64,000 nucleotides of DNA, from assembly GCF_001905385.1 (NCBI RefSeq), contig NZ_LIPF01000006.1:124001-188000 (forward strand), in the 5' to 3' direction. The notes beneath the pieces are model-generated. The model had not been told where the DNA came from. It worked only from the letters and a program-made list of their open reading frames with translations, and ran no database searches. Both the position numbers and the translations under genes were made by a program. Below are positions 1 through 10,689 of this stretch, in pieces; the first letter of the stretch is position 1, and each line of letters opens with the position of its first letter. The DNA comes from Streptomyces sp. CB02414. Its GTDB lineage: Bacteria > Actinomycetota > Actinomycetes > Streptomycetales > Streptomycetaceae.

Positions 1-168
1 AACGGCGAAGCCCGCAAAGCACTCAAACACGCCAAACTCACCACCCGCCGCATCCGCGAGGACGGCGACCCCCTCCACGGCAGCTTCGCCACCCCCTGCC
101 GCGCCTGCACCGCCCTCAGCGCCCACTTCGGCGTCCGCATCGTCGACCCCACCACCCACGACGACTGA
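1..168 (+). CDS. C-terminal end of a YwqJ-like deaminase toxin (5' truncated by window edge)
   Basis: Frame 1 is open from the first base to the TGA at 166-168 and encodes the last 55 residues of a protein that starts outside the window. The tail holds a PCRACTALSAHFGV segment. A proline followed by two cysteines two residues apart (C-x-x-C) just before the C-terminus matches the zinc-binding part of deaminase-fold YwqJ-type toxins. The next gene is a SUKH-3 immunity-type protein 53 bp downstream on the same strand, which is the usual partner arrangement. The function is inferred from this motif and the neighbour. The catalytic His/Glu part of the deaminase lies outside the window and cannot be checked. 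Confidence 0.6.
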   Translation, partial: NGEARKALKHAKLTTRRIREDGDPLHGSFATPCRACTALSAHFGVRIVDPTTHDD

Positions 169-221
169 CCCCGACGACCACACCCGCGCCGCACCACACA
201 CCCGAAACGAACCAAGGGCAG

Positions 222-716
222 ATGCAAGCCGACCGCACCTCCACCACCCGCTTCCCCGTCCCCGTCGACGCCGCCCTCCGCGACGCCGGCTGGCAACCCG
301 GACGCTGGGACATCAAACAGGCCGAAATCTGGGCCGACACCCTCCGCGAACACACCTCACCCGCAGGACACCGCCACACCGTCTTCCCCGCCGCAGTAGA
401 AGCCTGGGCCGAATTCGGCGGCCTCCACATCACCCCCACCGGCCCCGGCCGCCACATCGCCCCCGCCACCCTCCACCTCGACCCCCTCCACGGCCTCCAC
501 ATGGCCCGCACCCTCGGCGACCTCGGCCGCGCCCTCGACACCCAGGCCTGCCCCCTCGGCACCGAAACCGACAGCCAGACCCTCCTCGCCATCGACAACG
601 AAGGCCGCGTCTACGCCCTCGACCACACCGGCGACTGGTACCTCGGCCCCGACATCGACCAGGCCCTCGCCACCCTCGTCGCCGGCACCCGGCCCACCCG
701 CCTCACCACCGGCTGA
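222..716 (+). CDS. SUKH-3 domain immunity protein
   Basis: A 164-residue soluble protein starting at ATG 222, with a weak AAGGGCAG ribosome site just upstream. The order of features fits SUKH-3 family immunity proteins: an early W-x-P-G-R-W, a central AWAEFGGLHI block, then LLAIDNEGRVYALDH and a DWYLG segment. These proteins neutralise polymorphic toxins, often deaminases or nucleases, by direct binding. Its position right after a probable YwqJ-like deaminase tail supports a toxin-immunity pair. Codon choice is strongly biased towards C-ending codons, like the preceding fragment, so the two probably travelled together. The family call is from pattern recognition only. No signal peptide or membrane segment is seen. 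Confidence 0.7.
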   Translation: MQADRTSTTRFPVPVDAALRDAGWQPGRWDIKQAEIWADTLREHTSPAGHRHTVFPAAVEAWAEFGGLHITPTGPGRHIAPATLHLDPLHGLHMARTLGDLGRALDTQACPLGTETDSQTLLAIDNEGRVYALDHTGDWYLGPDIDQALATLVAGTRPTRLTTG

Positions 717-736
717 CCGCGCCGCACACCCCGCCG

Positions 737-2059
737 CTACGAGGCCGCCGGAATCACCGCCGACACCCTAAAACCCCCCGCATCCGTCGGCCCCGACACG
801 AACACACCCCCCAGAGCAGCCACCCGCTCCTTCATCCCCACCAGCCCATTGCCACCCGACGGCAACCGCGCCGACTCCCCCGACGACCCCACCGGCGGCG
901 GCTCGTTCTCCACCTGCATCGCGATCTCCGACACCCGATGCGCCAACCGCACATACGTCTTCGCACCCGCCGCATGCTTGTGCACGTTCGTCAACGCCTC
1001 CTGCACCACCCGGAACGCCGTCGACTCCACCACCGCCGCATACGACCGCTCCTCCCCCTCCACCGACAGATCCACGACCATCCCGGCCGCCGCCGACTGC
1101 CCGATCAACTCGTCCAACTCCGACAGACACGGCCCCTCACCCGACCGCTCCCCGTCGTCCGCCGCCCGCGAAGCCGCCGCCGCAGCCGCCACCCCCACCG
1201 CAGCCAACGGCACCGCCGCCCGCTCCGCCCGCGCACCCTCCCCACCGCTGCGCAGCACCCCGAGCATCTCCCGCAACTCCGTCAGCGCCTGCCGCCCCAT
1301 GTCCCCCACCAGCGCGGCATTCTTCACCGCCTTCTCCGGATCCTTCCGCGCCACCGCCTGCAACGCCGCCGCATGCACCACCATCAGACTCACCCGGTGC
1401 GCCACCACGTCATGCATCTCCCGCGCGATCCGCGTCCGCTCCTCACCCCGCGCCCACTCCGCGCGCTCCTCCGCCCGCTCCGCGAGCAACTGCAGCTCCC
1501 GCTCCAGACTGTCCGCCCGCTCCCGCAGACTCTCCATCAACCGCCGCCGCTGCCCCACGTACAGACCCAGCAGCAACGGCGGCGCGGTCATCCCCAGCGA
1601 CGTCGCGATCGACGCGAACGGAAGGAACCAGTCCCCCAGCTCCAGGCCGTCCCGCCGCATGTCCTGCCCCAGCCGCACGAACGTCACGATCAACGTCCCC
1701 AGGAACGTCATCCCGGCCAGCGCCCCGATGACCCGCCGCGGCAACTCCGACGCCGCCAGCGTGTACAGACCGACGATGCCCATCAGGAAACCCATCTGCG
1801 CCGGCGTGATGGCGATCGCCACCAGCACCACCGCGATCGGATACCTCCGCCGCACCACCAGCACCGAACCGGCCAGCACCCCGAAGACGACCCCCGCCGC
1901 CAACGGAATCCCGGCGTCCCGAGCGAACGGAATCCCCTCCGCCGCGCACTCCAACGCGGACACGGCACCGAGGCTCACATCGAGCACCGCACCGCGCCGC
2001 CTGCCCCACCACCAAGGCCCACCCCGGGCCGGTGCGTGGTCTTCCCCCGTCGTGGTCAT
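737..2059 (-). CDS. NarL/DesK-type sensor histidine kinase (orphan)
   Basis: A 440-residue membrane sensor kinase. The N-terminal half has several hydrophobic segments (about residues 25-170) predicted to cross the membrane. A coiled linker rich in Glu/Arg follows, then the HisKA_3 dimerisation helix ARGEERTRIAREMHDVVAHR, with the phospho-accepting His near residue 216. The C-terminus is a HATPase_c domain with the N box EALTNVHKHA and the glycine-rich GNGLVGMKER. The start is the ATG at 2057-2059. Kinases of this type normally sit next to a LuxR-type response regulator, but none is adjacent: the neighbours are the convergent SUKH-3 gene and a divergent HTH gene. The signal sensed is unknown. 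Confidence 0.88.
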   Translation of the reverse strand: MTTTGEDHAPARGGPWWWGRRRGAVLDVSLGAVSALECAAEGIPFARDAGIPLAAGVVFGVLAGSVLVVRRRYPIAVVLVAIAITPAQMGFLMGIVGLYTLAASELPRRVIGALAGMTFLGTLIVTFVRLGQDMRRDGLELGDWFLPFASIATSLGMTAPPLLLGLYVGQRRRLMESLRERADSLERELQLLAERAEERAEWARGEERTRIAREMHDVVAHRVSLMVVHAAALQAVARKDPEKAVKNAALVGDMGRQALTELREMLGVLRSGGEGARAERAAVPLAAVGVAAAAAASRAADDGERSGEGPCLSELDELIGQSAAAGMVVDLSVEGEERSYAAVVESTAFRVVQEALTNVHKHAAGAKTYVRLAHRVSEIAMQVENEPPPVGSSGESARLPSGGNGLVGMKERVAALGGVFVSGPTDAGGFRVSAVIPAAS

Positions 2060-2187
2060 GCCTCCAGCCTACGGGCGCCGGGCGCCCCATTTCCGGTGAC
2101 TTTCGACAAACGATACGACGCGATATCCCTCGAACTGGTGAACCCTGCGCCGTACGGCGCCGGAGGCGAAGATTCCGGCCGGACGGT

Positions 2188-3066
2188 ATGCCCATGGCAC
2201 GTTCAGAGAACAAGTACGCGGACTTCGAAGGGTTGCGGGAGCGGGCGGTGGCGCTGCGGCGCGAGGGCCTGAGCCGCCGCCAGATCCGCGACCGGCTCCA
2301 CGTCGACAACAACGACATCCTCAACCGGCTCCTGGAGGGCGAGCCGCCCCCGGAGTGGACGAAGCGCCCGAACGCGAAGGACGACGTACGGGAGCGGGCA
2401 CGGGAGCTGCGGCTCCAGGGGTGGACCTACGACCAGATCCAGGTGGAGCTGGGGTGCAGCAAGAGCTCGATCTCGCTGTGGGTGCGGGACTTGCCGAAGC
2501 CGGAGCGGCGGGCGCCGTCAGAGCAAGCGAAGCTGGCCGCGCGGAAACGCTGGGAACACGAGCTGGCCATCCGTGATGAGGAGCGCCAGCGGACCAAGGA
2601 GGCCGCTGCCCGAGATATCGGCACCATGACCGATCGCGACCTGTTCGTGGCTGGTGTCGCCCTGTATTGGGCCGAAGGCACCAAGGACAAGCCGTATGAC
2701 CGGCGAGAGAACGTGATCTTCGTCAACAGCGACGCCGGTGTGATCAAGCTGTACCTGGCTTGGCTGCGCCTCCTGGGGGTGGACCAGGATCGGCTGAAGT
2801 ACCGAGTCATGATCCACATCACGGCAGACGTCGAGGGAGCGAAGCGGTACTGGGCCGATCTCGTCGGCGTGGACGTCTCCAAGTTCCAGAAGACGACGAT
2901 CAAGAAGCACAACCCGAAAACCGTCCGCAAGAATGTGGGCGATACCTATCGTGGATGCTTGGTCATTCGCGTCGCGCAAGGCACCGACCTGTACCGGCGT
3001 ATCGAAGGTTGGTGGGCGGGCATGGTCTCCGGGATCACGACACCGTCCGCCTCAGGTATGGTCTGA
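2188..3066 (+). CDS. HTH protein with a LAGLIDADG-like C-terminal domain
   Basis: About 292 residues. The N-terminus shows two successive helix-turn-helix-like segments: LRREGLSRRQIRDRLHVDNN, then RLQGWTYDQIQVELGCSKSS, which ends in SISLWVRDLPKP. A charged linker follows. The C-terminal half begins with DLFVAGVALYWAEGTK, which resembles the LAGLIDADG helix, followed by VIFVNSDAGVIKLYLAWLR and a basic KTTIKKHNPKTVRKN strand. This looks like a homing-endonuclease fold joined to a DNA-binding head. It may be an active nuclease or a domesticated regulator, as with WhiA. No ribosome site clearly decides between ATG 2188 and ATG 2194. The 3' half uses more A/T-ending codons than its neighbours. It ends 8 bp before a tRNA-Gln gene. 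Expression is certain only as an ORF; the fold is an inference. Confidence 0.6.
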   Translation: MPMARSENKYADFEGLRERAVALRREGLSRRQIRDRLHVDNNDILNRLLEGEPPPEWTKRPNAKDDVRERARELRLQGWTYDQIQVELGCSKSSISLWVRDLPKPERRAPSEQAKLAARKRWEHELAIRDEERQRTKEAAARDIGTMTDRDLFVAGVALYWAEGTKDKPYDRRENVIFVNSDAGVIKLYLAWLRLLGVDQDRLKYRVMIHITADVEGAKRYWADLVGVDVSKFQKTTIKKHNPKTVRKNVGDTYRGCLVIRVAQGTDLYRRIEGWWAGMVSGITTPSASGMV

Positions 3067-3074
3067 CGCAGCCA

Positions 3075-3147
3075 TCCGCCATGGGGTAACTGGTAGCCCG
3101 CGGGCCTTTGAAGCCCTGTAGTGCTGGTTCGAATCCAGCTGGCGGAG
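3075..3147 (+). tRNA. tRNA-Gln (anticodon TTG)
   Basis: The acceptor arms TCCGCCA (3075-3081) and TGGCGGA (3140-3146) pair fully. The T arm GCTGG-TTCGAAT-CCAGC is canonical. The anticodon loop CTTTGAA gives anticodon TTG, reading the CAA glutamine codon. The D arm is short (GGGT...GCCC). The first pair is U1-A72, as in other glutamine tRNAs. The first anticodon-stem pair is a C/T mismatch. No CCA is encoded. It lies 116 bp upstream of glmU. Confidence 0.93.
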
Positions 3148-3157
3148 CTGCAAAGTT

Positions 3158-3186
3158 CGGGCCCCGACCCCCAAGGTCGGGGCCCG
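3158..3186 (+). terminator. Terminator after tRNA-Gln
   Basis: CGGGCCCCGACC at 3158-3169 pairs perfectly with GGTCGGGGCCCG at 3175-3186 around a 5-base loop. The 12-bp GC-only stem begins 10 bases after the tRNA. No clear T tract follows, as is common in Streptomyces. Confidence 0.75.
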
Positions 3187-3262
3187 CACTCATACCCCCC
3201 ACAAACCACCCCGGTATCCTGCGGATGTCCACCCCCACCCCCTCAAAGCCGAAGGGCATCCC

Positions 3263-4711
3263 GTGAGCGCCATTCGCCCGGCAGCCGTCGTCGTTCTCGC
3301 AGCGGGTGAGGGCACCCGTATGAAGTCGGCCACACCCAAGGTCCTCCACGAGCTGTGCGGCCGTTCCCTCGTCGGGCACGTGCTCGCCGCCGCCGGTGAG
3401 CTGGACCCCGAGAACCTGGTCGCCGTCGTCGGGCACGCCCGCGAGAAGGTCACCGCGCACCTCGCCGAGGTCGCTCCCGACGTCCGTACCGCCGTCCAGG
3501 AGCAGCAGAACGGCACCGGTCACGCGGTGCGGATGGGGCTGGAGGCGCTGGGCGGTGCCGTGGACGGGACGGTGGTCGTCGTCTGTGGTGACACTCCGCT
3601 GCTGACCGGCGAGACGCTGCGGGGCCTGGCGGCCACGCACTCCGCCGACGGGAATGCGGTGACCGTGCTGACGGCTGAGGTGCCGGACGCGACGGGGTAC
3701 GGCCGGATCGTGCGGGACGGGGCTTCGGGTGCCGTGACGGCGATCGTGGAGCACAAGGACGCGTCGGAGTCGCAGCGGGCGATCCGTGAGATCAATTCCG
3801 GCGTCTTCGCCTTCGACGGGCGGCTGCTCGCCGACGCGCTGGGCAAGGTGCGGACGGACAACAGCCAGGGCGAGGAGTACCTCACCGACGTGCTCGGGAT
3901 TCTGCGCGAGGCCGGTCATCGGGTCGGTGCGTCGGTTGCCGGTGATCACCGGGAGATCGCGGGGATCAACAACCGGGTGCAGTTGGCCGAGGCCCGCCGG
4001 ATTCTGAACGAGCGGCTGCTGACGCGGGCGATGCTGGCCGGCGTGACGGTGGTGGACCCGGCGTCGACGTGGGTGGACGTGACGGTGACGTTCGAGCAGG
4101 ACGTCGTCGTGCACCCGGGTACGCAGCTGCACGGTTCAACGCACCTCGCCGAGGGGGCCGAGGTCGGCCCGAATTCCCGGCTCACCGACACCCGCGTGGG
4201 TGCGGGCGCCCGTGTCGACAACACCGTTTCCCTCGGGGCCGATGTCGGTCCGGAGGCGACGGTCGGTCCGTTCGCGTATCTGCGTCCCGGGACCCGCCTC
4301 GGTCTCAAGTCGAAGGTCGGGACGTACGTGGAGACGAAGAACGCCTCGATCGGTGAGGGGACGAAGGTCCCGCACCTCTCCTACGTGGGTGACGCGACGA
4401 TCGGTGAGTACACCAACATCGGTGCGGCGAGCGTGTTCGTGAACTACGACGGGCAGGACAAGCACCACACGACCATCGGGTCGCACTGCCGTACGGGTTC
4501 GGACAACATGTTTGTGGCTCCTGTCACTGTCGGGGACGGTGCTTACACCGCCGCCGGCTCGGTGATCACGAAGGATGTGCCGCCCGGTTCGCTGGCCGTG
4601 GCCCGTGGCCAGCAGCGGAATATCGAGGGTTGGGTGGCTCGTAAGCGTCCGGGGAGCGCGGCGGCGAAGGCGGCCGGGGCGGCGGCTCCGGAGGCCGGCG
4701 GCGAAGGCTGA
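3263..4711 (+). CDS. glmU: Bifunctional GlmU (GlcN-1-P acetyltransferase / GlcNAc-1-P uridylyltransferase)
   Basis: A 482-residue cytoplasmic enzyme that makes UDP-GlcNAc for peptidoglycan and cell-surface polymers. The N-terminal nucleotidyltransferase domain carries the signature LAAGEGTRMKS near residues 11-21, then PKVLHELCG. The C-terminal half is a left-handed beta-helix with hexapeptide repeats (residues about 260-440). It includes the acetyltransferase segments YVETKNA, HLSYVGDATIGE and NIGAASVFVNYDG. The tail after about residue 455 is Ala/Gly-rich, as in other actinobacteria. The start is GTG 3263. It is followed by prs in the same direction, linking UDP-sugar and PRPP synthesis. 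Confidence 0.97.
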   Translation: MSAIRPAAVVVLAAGEGTRMKSATPKVLHELCGRSLVGHVLAAAGELDPENLVAVVGHAREKVTAHLAEVAPDVRTAVQEQQNGTGHAVRMGLEALGGAVDGTVVVVCGDTPLLTGETLRGLAATHSADGNAVTVLTAEVPDATGYGRIVRDGASGAVTAIVEHKDASESQRAIREINSGVFAFDGRLLADALGKVRTDNSQGEEYLTDVLGILREAGHRVGASVAGDHREIAGINNRVQLAEARRILNERLLTRAMLAGVTVVDPASTWVDVTVTFEQDVVVHPGTQLHGSTHLAEGAEVGPNSRLTDTRVGAGARVDNTVSLGADVGPEATVGPFAYLRPGTRLGLKSKVGTYVETKNASIGEGTKVPHLSYVGDATIGEYTNIGAASVFVNYDGQDKHHTTIGSHCRTGSDNMFVAPVTVGDGAYTAAGSVITKDVPPGSLAVARGQQRNIEGWVARKRPGSAAAKAAGAAAPEAGGEG

Positions 4712-4768
4712 CCGGAAACCGGTGCGTCGATCTGGGCGTACCGTGATAAGTGCACATCCGCACCCCAC

Positions 4769-4819
4769 CAGCTGAGACGCCCCCGCGGCCAGCGGGAGAG
4801 CGCCCGTGACGCTCAGCTG
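4769..4819 (+). promoter_or_regulatory. Possible structured leader of prs
   Basis: CAGCTGAG (4769-4776) and CTCAGCTG (4812-4819) form an 8-bp stem enclosing an inner CCCGC...GCGGG hairpin, ending 23 bases before the prs start. It may be a glmU terminator or an mRNA leader fold. No known riboswitch consensus is recognised. Confidence 0.3.
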
Positions 4820-4842
4820 CGAACCTCTGAGGAGAAAGTGCT

Positions 4843-5817
4843 GTGACCGGGATCAAGACGACCGGCGAGAAGAAGCTGATGTTCTTCTCCGGCCGCGCCC
4901 ACCCCGAGCTTGCCGAGGAGGTCGCCCATCAGCTGGGTGTCGGGGTCGTCCCGACGAAGGCCTTCGACTTCGCCAACGGCGAGATCTATGTGCGTTATCA
5001 GGAGTCGGCGCGTGGTGCGGACTGTTTCCTGATCCAGAGCCACACGGCTCCGATCAACAAGTGGGTCATGGAGCAGTTGATCATGATCGACGCGTTGAAG
5101 CGTGCGTCGGCTCGCTCCATCACGGTCATCGTGCCGTTCTACGGTTACGCGCGGCAGGACAAGAAGCACCGGGGGCGTGAACCGATTTCGGCGCGTCTGA
5201 TCGCGGATCTGATGAAGACCGCGGGTGCGGACCGGATTCTGGCGGTGGATCTGCACACGGACCAGATTCAGGGCTTCTTCGACGGTCCGGTGGATCACCT
5301 GTTCGCGTTGCCGCTGCTGGCGGACTACGTGGGTGCGAAGGTGGACCGTTCGAAGCTGACGGTGGTGTCGCCGGACGCGGGCCGGGTGCGGGTGGCGGAC
5401 CGTTGGTGTGACCGTCTGGGTGCGCCGCTGGCGATCGTGCACAAGCGGCGTGACAAGGACGTGGCGAACCAGGTCACGGTGCATGAGGTCGTGGGTGACG
5501 TGAAGGGGCGTATCTGCGTCCTGGTCGACGACATGATCGACACGGGTGGCACGATCTGTGCCGCGGCGGACGCGTTGTTCGCGCACGGTGCGGAGGACGT
5601 GATCGTGACGGCGACGCATGGTGTGCTGTCGGGTCCGGCGGCGGACCGGCTGAAGAATTCGAAGGTGAGTGAGTTCGTGTTCACGGACACGCTGCCGACG
5701 CCGTCCGAGCTGGAGCTGGACAAGATCACGGTGCTGTCGATCGCGCCGACGATCGCGCGTGCGGTGCGTGAGGTGTTCGAGGACGGTTCGGTGACGAGCC
5801 TGTTCGACGAGCAGTGA
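4843..5817 (+). CDS. prs: Ribose-phosphate pyrophosphokinase
   Basis: A 324-residue cytoplasmic enzyme that makes PRPP from ribose 5-phosphate and ATP for purine, pyrimidine, His, Trp and NAD synthesis. Visible signatures are the ATP-binding YARQDKKHRGREPISA (residues about 103-118), the divalent-cation loop AVDLHTDQIQGFF, and the PRPP-binding loop VLVDDMIDTGGT near residues 226-237. The start is GTG 4843, preceded by GGAG at 4831-4834. It lies 131 bp after glmU. The gap contains a possible leader hairpin. Length and motifs are normal for class I enzymes. Confidence 0.97.
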   Translation: MTGIKTTGEKKLMFFSGRAHPELAEEVAHQLGVGVVPTKAFDFANGEIYVRYQESARGADCFLIQSHTAPINKWVMEQLIMIDALKRASARSITVIVPFYGYARQDKKHRGREPISARLIADLMKTAGADRILAVDLHTDQIQGFFDGPVDHLFALPLLADYVGAKVDRSKLTVVSPDAGRVRVADRWCDRLGAPLAIVHKRRDKDVANQVTVHEVVGDVKGRICVLVDDMIDTGGTICAAADALFAHGAEDVIVTATHGVLSGPAADRLKNSKVSEFVFTDTLPTPSELELDKITVLSIAPTIARAVREVFEDGSVTSLFDEQ

Positions 5818-5857
5818 GCGTTCTGCAGTAACCGTTCTGCACAGCGCTGAGATCGTT

Positions 5858-5914
5858 TTGGGTGCGGCCTCCCTCTCCGAGTAGACTGCTGAAGTTGCTC
5901 GGCGAGGGAGGCCG
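5858..5914 (+). promoter_or_regulatory. Promoter plus overlapping hairpin between prs and rplY
   Basis: TTGGGT (5858-5863) and TAGACT (5882-5887), spaced 18 bp apart, fit the Streptomyces housekeeping sigma consensus. The same stretch forms a long hairpin. CGGCCTCCCTC-t-CCGAG (5865-5881) pairs with CTCGG-c-GAGGGAGGCCG (5898-5914), with one 1x1 mismatch. Transcripts coming from prs would fold and probably terminate here. Transcripts starting at this promoter would carry only the distal arm. Confidence 0.55.
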
Positions 5915-6022
5915 TGCCCGTTTTCTCGGCGGGTGGTGGCTGTCCGTTATCGACGCGCTCTTCGTAGCAGGCCGTTCGTGGCCGGGTGACCACGTCCGTT
6001 TCTACCTCTACGAGGAGTGATC

Positions 6023-6613
6023 ATGTCCGAGGTGAAGATCGCCGCCGCGACGCGCACCGAGTTCGGCAAGGGCGCTGCCCGCCGTATCCGTCGTGAAGAC
6101 AACGTTCCCGGTGTCCTGTACGGCCACGGTTCGGACCCGCTGCACCTGACCCTGCCGGGCCACGCCCTGCTGCTGGCGCTGCGTACGCCGAACGTGCTGA
6201 TCGCGCTGGACATCGACGGCAAGACGAACGAGCTGGCGATCCCGAAGTCGGTCCAGCGTGACCCGATCAAGGGCTTCCTGGAGCACGTCGACCTGCAGCT
6301 GGTGAAGCGCGGCGAGACCGTGACGGTCGAGATCCCGGTGCAGGCCGAGGGCGAGCTGGCCCCGGGTGGCAACCTGCTGGAGTACGTCCTGGACGCGCTG
6401 CCGGTCGAGGCCGAGGCCACGCACATCCCGGAGCAGGTCGTCGTGTCGGTGGCGGGTCTGGAGGCCGGTGCCTCGATCCTGGCCAAGGACGTCAAGCTGC
6501 CGTCCGGTGTGAAGCTGGCCGTCGAGGACGACGCCGTGGTGCTGCAGGTCCTGGCGTCGCAGGCGGAGGAGCCGGCGGCCGAGGGTGAGGGCGAAGAGGC
6601 CGCCGAGGCCTGA
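6023..6613 (+). CDS. rplY: Large-subunit ribosomal protein bL25 (CTC form)
   Basis: A 196-residue protein of the long CTC/TL5 type. The N-terminal 5S-rRNA-binding domain contains RTEFGKGAARRIRRE and NVPGVLYGHG. A C-terminal beta domain (about residues 95-180) is followed by an acidic Glu/Ala-rich tail. The start ATG at 6023 was preferred because GAGGAG lies 5 bases upstream. An in-frame GTG at 6017 would overlap that site. The gene probably has its own promoter at 5858-5887 and ends before a strong hairpin. The order prs-rplY-pth is common in actinobacteria. Confidence 0.95.
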   Translation: MSEVKIAAATRTEFGKGAARRIRREDNVPGVLYGHGSDPLHLTLPGHALLLALRTPNVLIALDIDGKTNELAIPKSVQRDPIKGFLEHVDLQLVKRGETVTVEIPVQAEGELAPGGNLLEYVLDALPVEAEATHIPEQVVVSVAGLEAGASILAKDVKLPSGVKLAVEDDAVVLQVLASQAEEPAAEGEGEEAAEA

Positions 6614-6638
6614 TCGTCTCCCTTACGGTCTTTGTGTG

Positions 6639-6674
6639 GTCGGCCGCTGTTCCCGTGCGGGGGCAGCGGCCGAC
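6639..6674 (+). terminator. Terminator after rplY
   Basis: GTCGGCCGCTG (6639-6649) pairs perfectly with CAGCGGCCGAC (6664-6674) across a 14-base loop. It sits 25 bp after the rplY stop and 36 bp before the pth start, so it may attenuate rather than fully stop read-through. Confidence 0.65.
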
Positions 6675-6710
6675 GCGTATGTGTGTGGACGGACGCGAAG
6701 GAGACAGGAC

Positions 6711-7307
6711 GTGACGACGGACGCGGGTGCGCCCTGGCTGGTGGCCGGTCTCGGCAATCCGGGGCCCGAGTACGCCGCGAACCGGCACAACGTCGGTTTC
6801 ATGGTGGCGGATCTGCTGGCGGAGCGGATGGGGGCGCGGTTCAAGCGGCACGGGAAGGCGCAGGCGCAGGTGGTGGAGGGGCGGATCGGTCCTCCTGGGC
6901 CGGCGAACCGGCGGGTGATTCTGGCGAAGCCGATGTCGTTCATGAACGTGTCGGGCGGTCCGGTGACGGTGTTGCGGGACTTCTACAAGGTCCCGGTGGG
7001 CAACATCATCGCGGTGCACGACGAGCTGGACATCGACTACGGGGTGCTGCGGCTGAAGCTGGGTGGCGGGGACAACGGGCACAACGGGCTGAAGTCGATC
7101 ACGAAGTCGCTGGGGTCGGACTATCACCGGGTGCGGTTCGGGATCGGGCGGCCGCCGGGGCGGATGCCGGTGGCGGATTTCGTGCTGAAGGATTTCGCGT
7201 CGGCGGAGCGCAAGGAGCTGGACTACTTCGTGGACCGGGCGGCGGATGCGGTGGAGGCTCTGGTGGTCGAGGGGCTGGAGCGGGCGCAGAGCACGTACAA
7301 CTCGTGA
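6711..7307 (+). CDS. pth: Peptidyl-tRNA hydrolase
   Basis: A 198-residue cytoplasmic enzyme that frees tRNA from dropped-off peptidyl-tRNA. Catalytic and binding motifs are present in order: GLGNPGPEYAANRHNVGFM, with the catalytic His in NRHNVG near residue 24; KPMSFMNVSG; HDELDIDYGVLRLK; and GGGDNGHNGLKSI. The start is GTG 6711, with GGAGACAGGAC just upstream. The reading frame is open further 5' (from 6585), but that stretch overlaps the rplY end and lacks family similarity. It is followed by a membrane-protein gene. Confidence 0.95.
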   Translation: MTTDAGAPWLVAGLGNPGPEYAANRHNVGFMVADLLAERMGARFKRHGKAQAQVVEGRIGPPGPANRRVILAKPMSFMNVSGGPVTVLRDFYKVPVGNIIAVHDELDIDYGVLRLKLGGGDNGHNGLKSITKSLGSDYHRVRFGIGRPPGRMPVADFVLKDFASAERKELDYFVDRAADAVEALVVEGLERAQSTYNS

Positions 7308-7344
7308 CTTGTCCGTGGATGGCACGCGGGTGAGTTGACCGGCC

Positions 7345-7872
7345 GTGCGGGCATGGCCAATGATCCCGGCCATGCCTGCCTCAGCCGTCGCCGCTGCTCG
7401 TCCTCGTCGGGTCACTCACGCCGTTCTGGGGTTCGGGCGGGTCGCGGTGATGGGGACGGTGGCGGTGCTGCTGCTGATCGCCGGGGTGTGGGCGTCGTGG
7501 GGTACGGCGCAGCACGTGATGCTGACCAAGGGGCGTGAGCGGGGGGCCGTCGAGGTGACGCGGTGCGGCGACGGTGTGTGCAGTGGTCCGTACGTGCCGG
7601 TGTCGGCGGGGTCGCAGGCGCGGGGCCGGGTGGTGCTGGAGGATTCGGTGGCCGTGGCGGAGGGGCGGACGTACTCCGTGGTGGTGAAGCCGGGCGGTGA
7701 CGGTGTGGTGCGGTCGGGGCCGGCGGGGGTGCTGTTCGCGTGGGTGCCGTTGGGCGGGGCGTTGTTGCTGGCGTCCGTGGTGGTGGCCGGGGGGTTGCGG
7801 CGGACTCGGGTGGCGTGGGGGATGGCGGGGGCCGGTGTGGTGTTGCTGACGTCGGCGTTCTTCGCGGTGTGA
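7345..7872 (+). CDS. Small membrane protein of unknown function
   Basis: About 175 residues. One strongly hydrophobic helix lies near the N-terminus (VAVMGTVAVLLLIAGVWASW). The polar region after it contains two cysteines (TRCGDGVCSGPY) that could form a disulfide outside the membrane. Two further hydrophobic helices lie near the C-terminus. GTG 7345 is used here; in-frame ATGs at 7360 and 7372 are possible and no ribosome site separates them. It lies 37 bp after pth and ends before a bidirectional terminator. No family is recognised. The topology suggests a small integral membrane protein with a central external loop. Confidence 0.75.
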   Translation: MRAWPMIPAMPASAVAAARPRRVTHAVLGFGRVAVMGTVAVLLLIAGVWASWGTAQHVMLTKGRERGAVEVTRCGDGVCSGPYVPVSAGSQARGRVVLEDSVAVAEGRTYSVVVKPGGDGVVRSGPAGVLFAWVPLGGALLLASVVVAGGLRRTRVAWGMAGAGVVLLTSAFFAV

Positions 7873-7895
7873 GGGGCACGGCGCCTGTGATGTGG

Positions 7896-7936
7896 CGGTG
7901 CCCCGGGCTCTGGTGAGTCCGGGGCACCGTCGTTTT
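7896..7936. terminator. Bidirectional terminator between convergent genes
   Basis: CGGTGCCCCGG (7896-7906) and CCGGGGCACCG (7919-7929) form a perfect 11-bp stem with a 12-base loop, followed by TCGTTTTT on the plus strand. It lies between the stops of the small membrane-protein gene and ppc, serving both. Confidence 0.85.
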
Positions 7937-7953
7937 TCGGCTGTGGGGGTTCG

Positions 7954-10689
<2,736 letters not shown>

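Noticed and set aside
938..2272. Arg/His/Pro-rich plus-strand frames opposite the sensor kinase
   Set aside because: Composition is that of a bias artefact and it overlaps a complete kinase gene.
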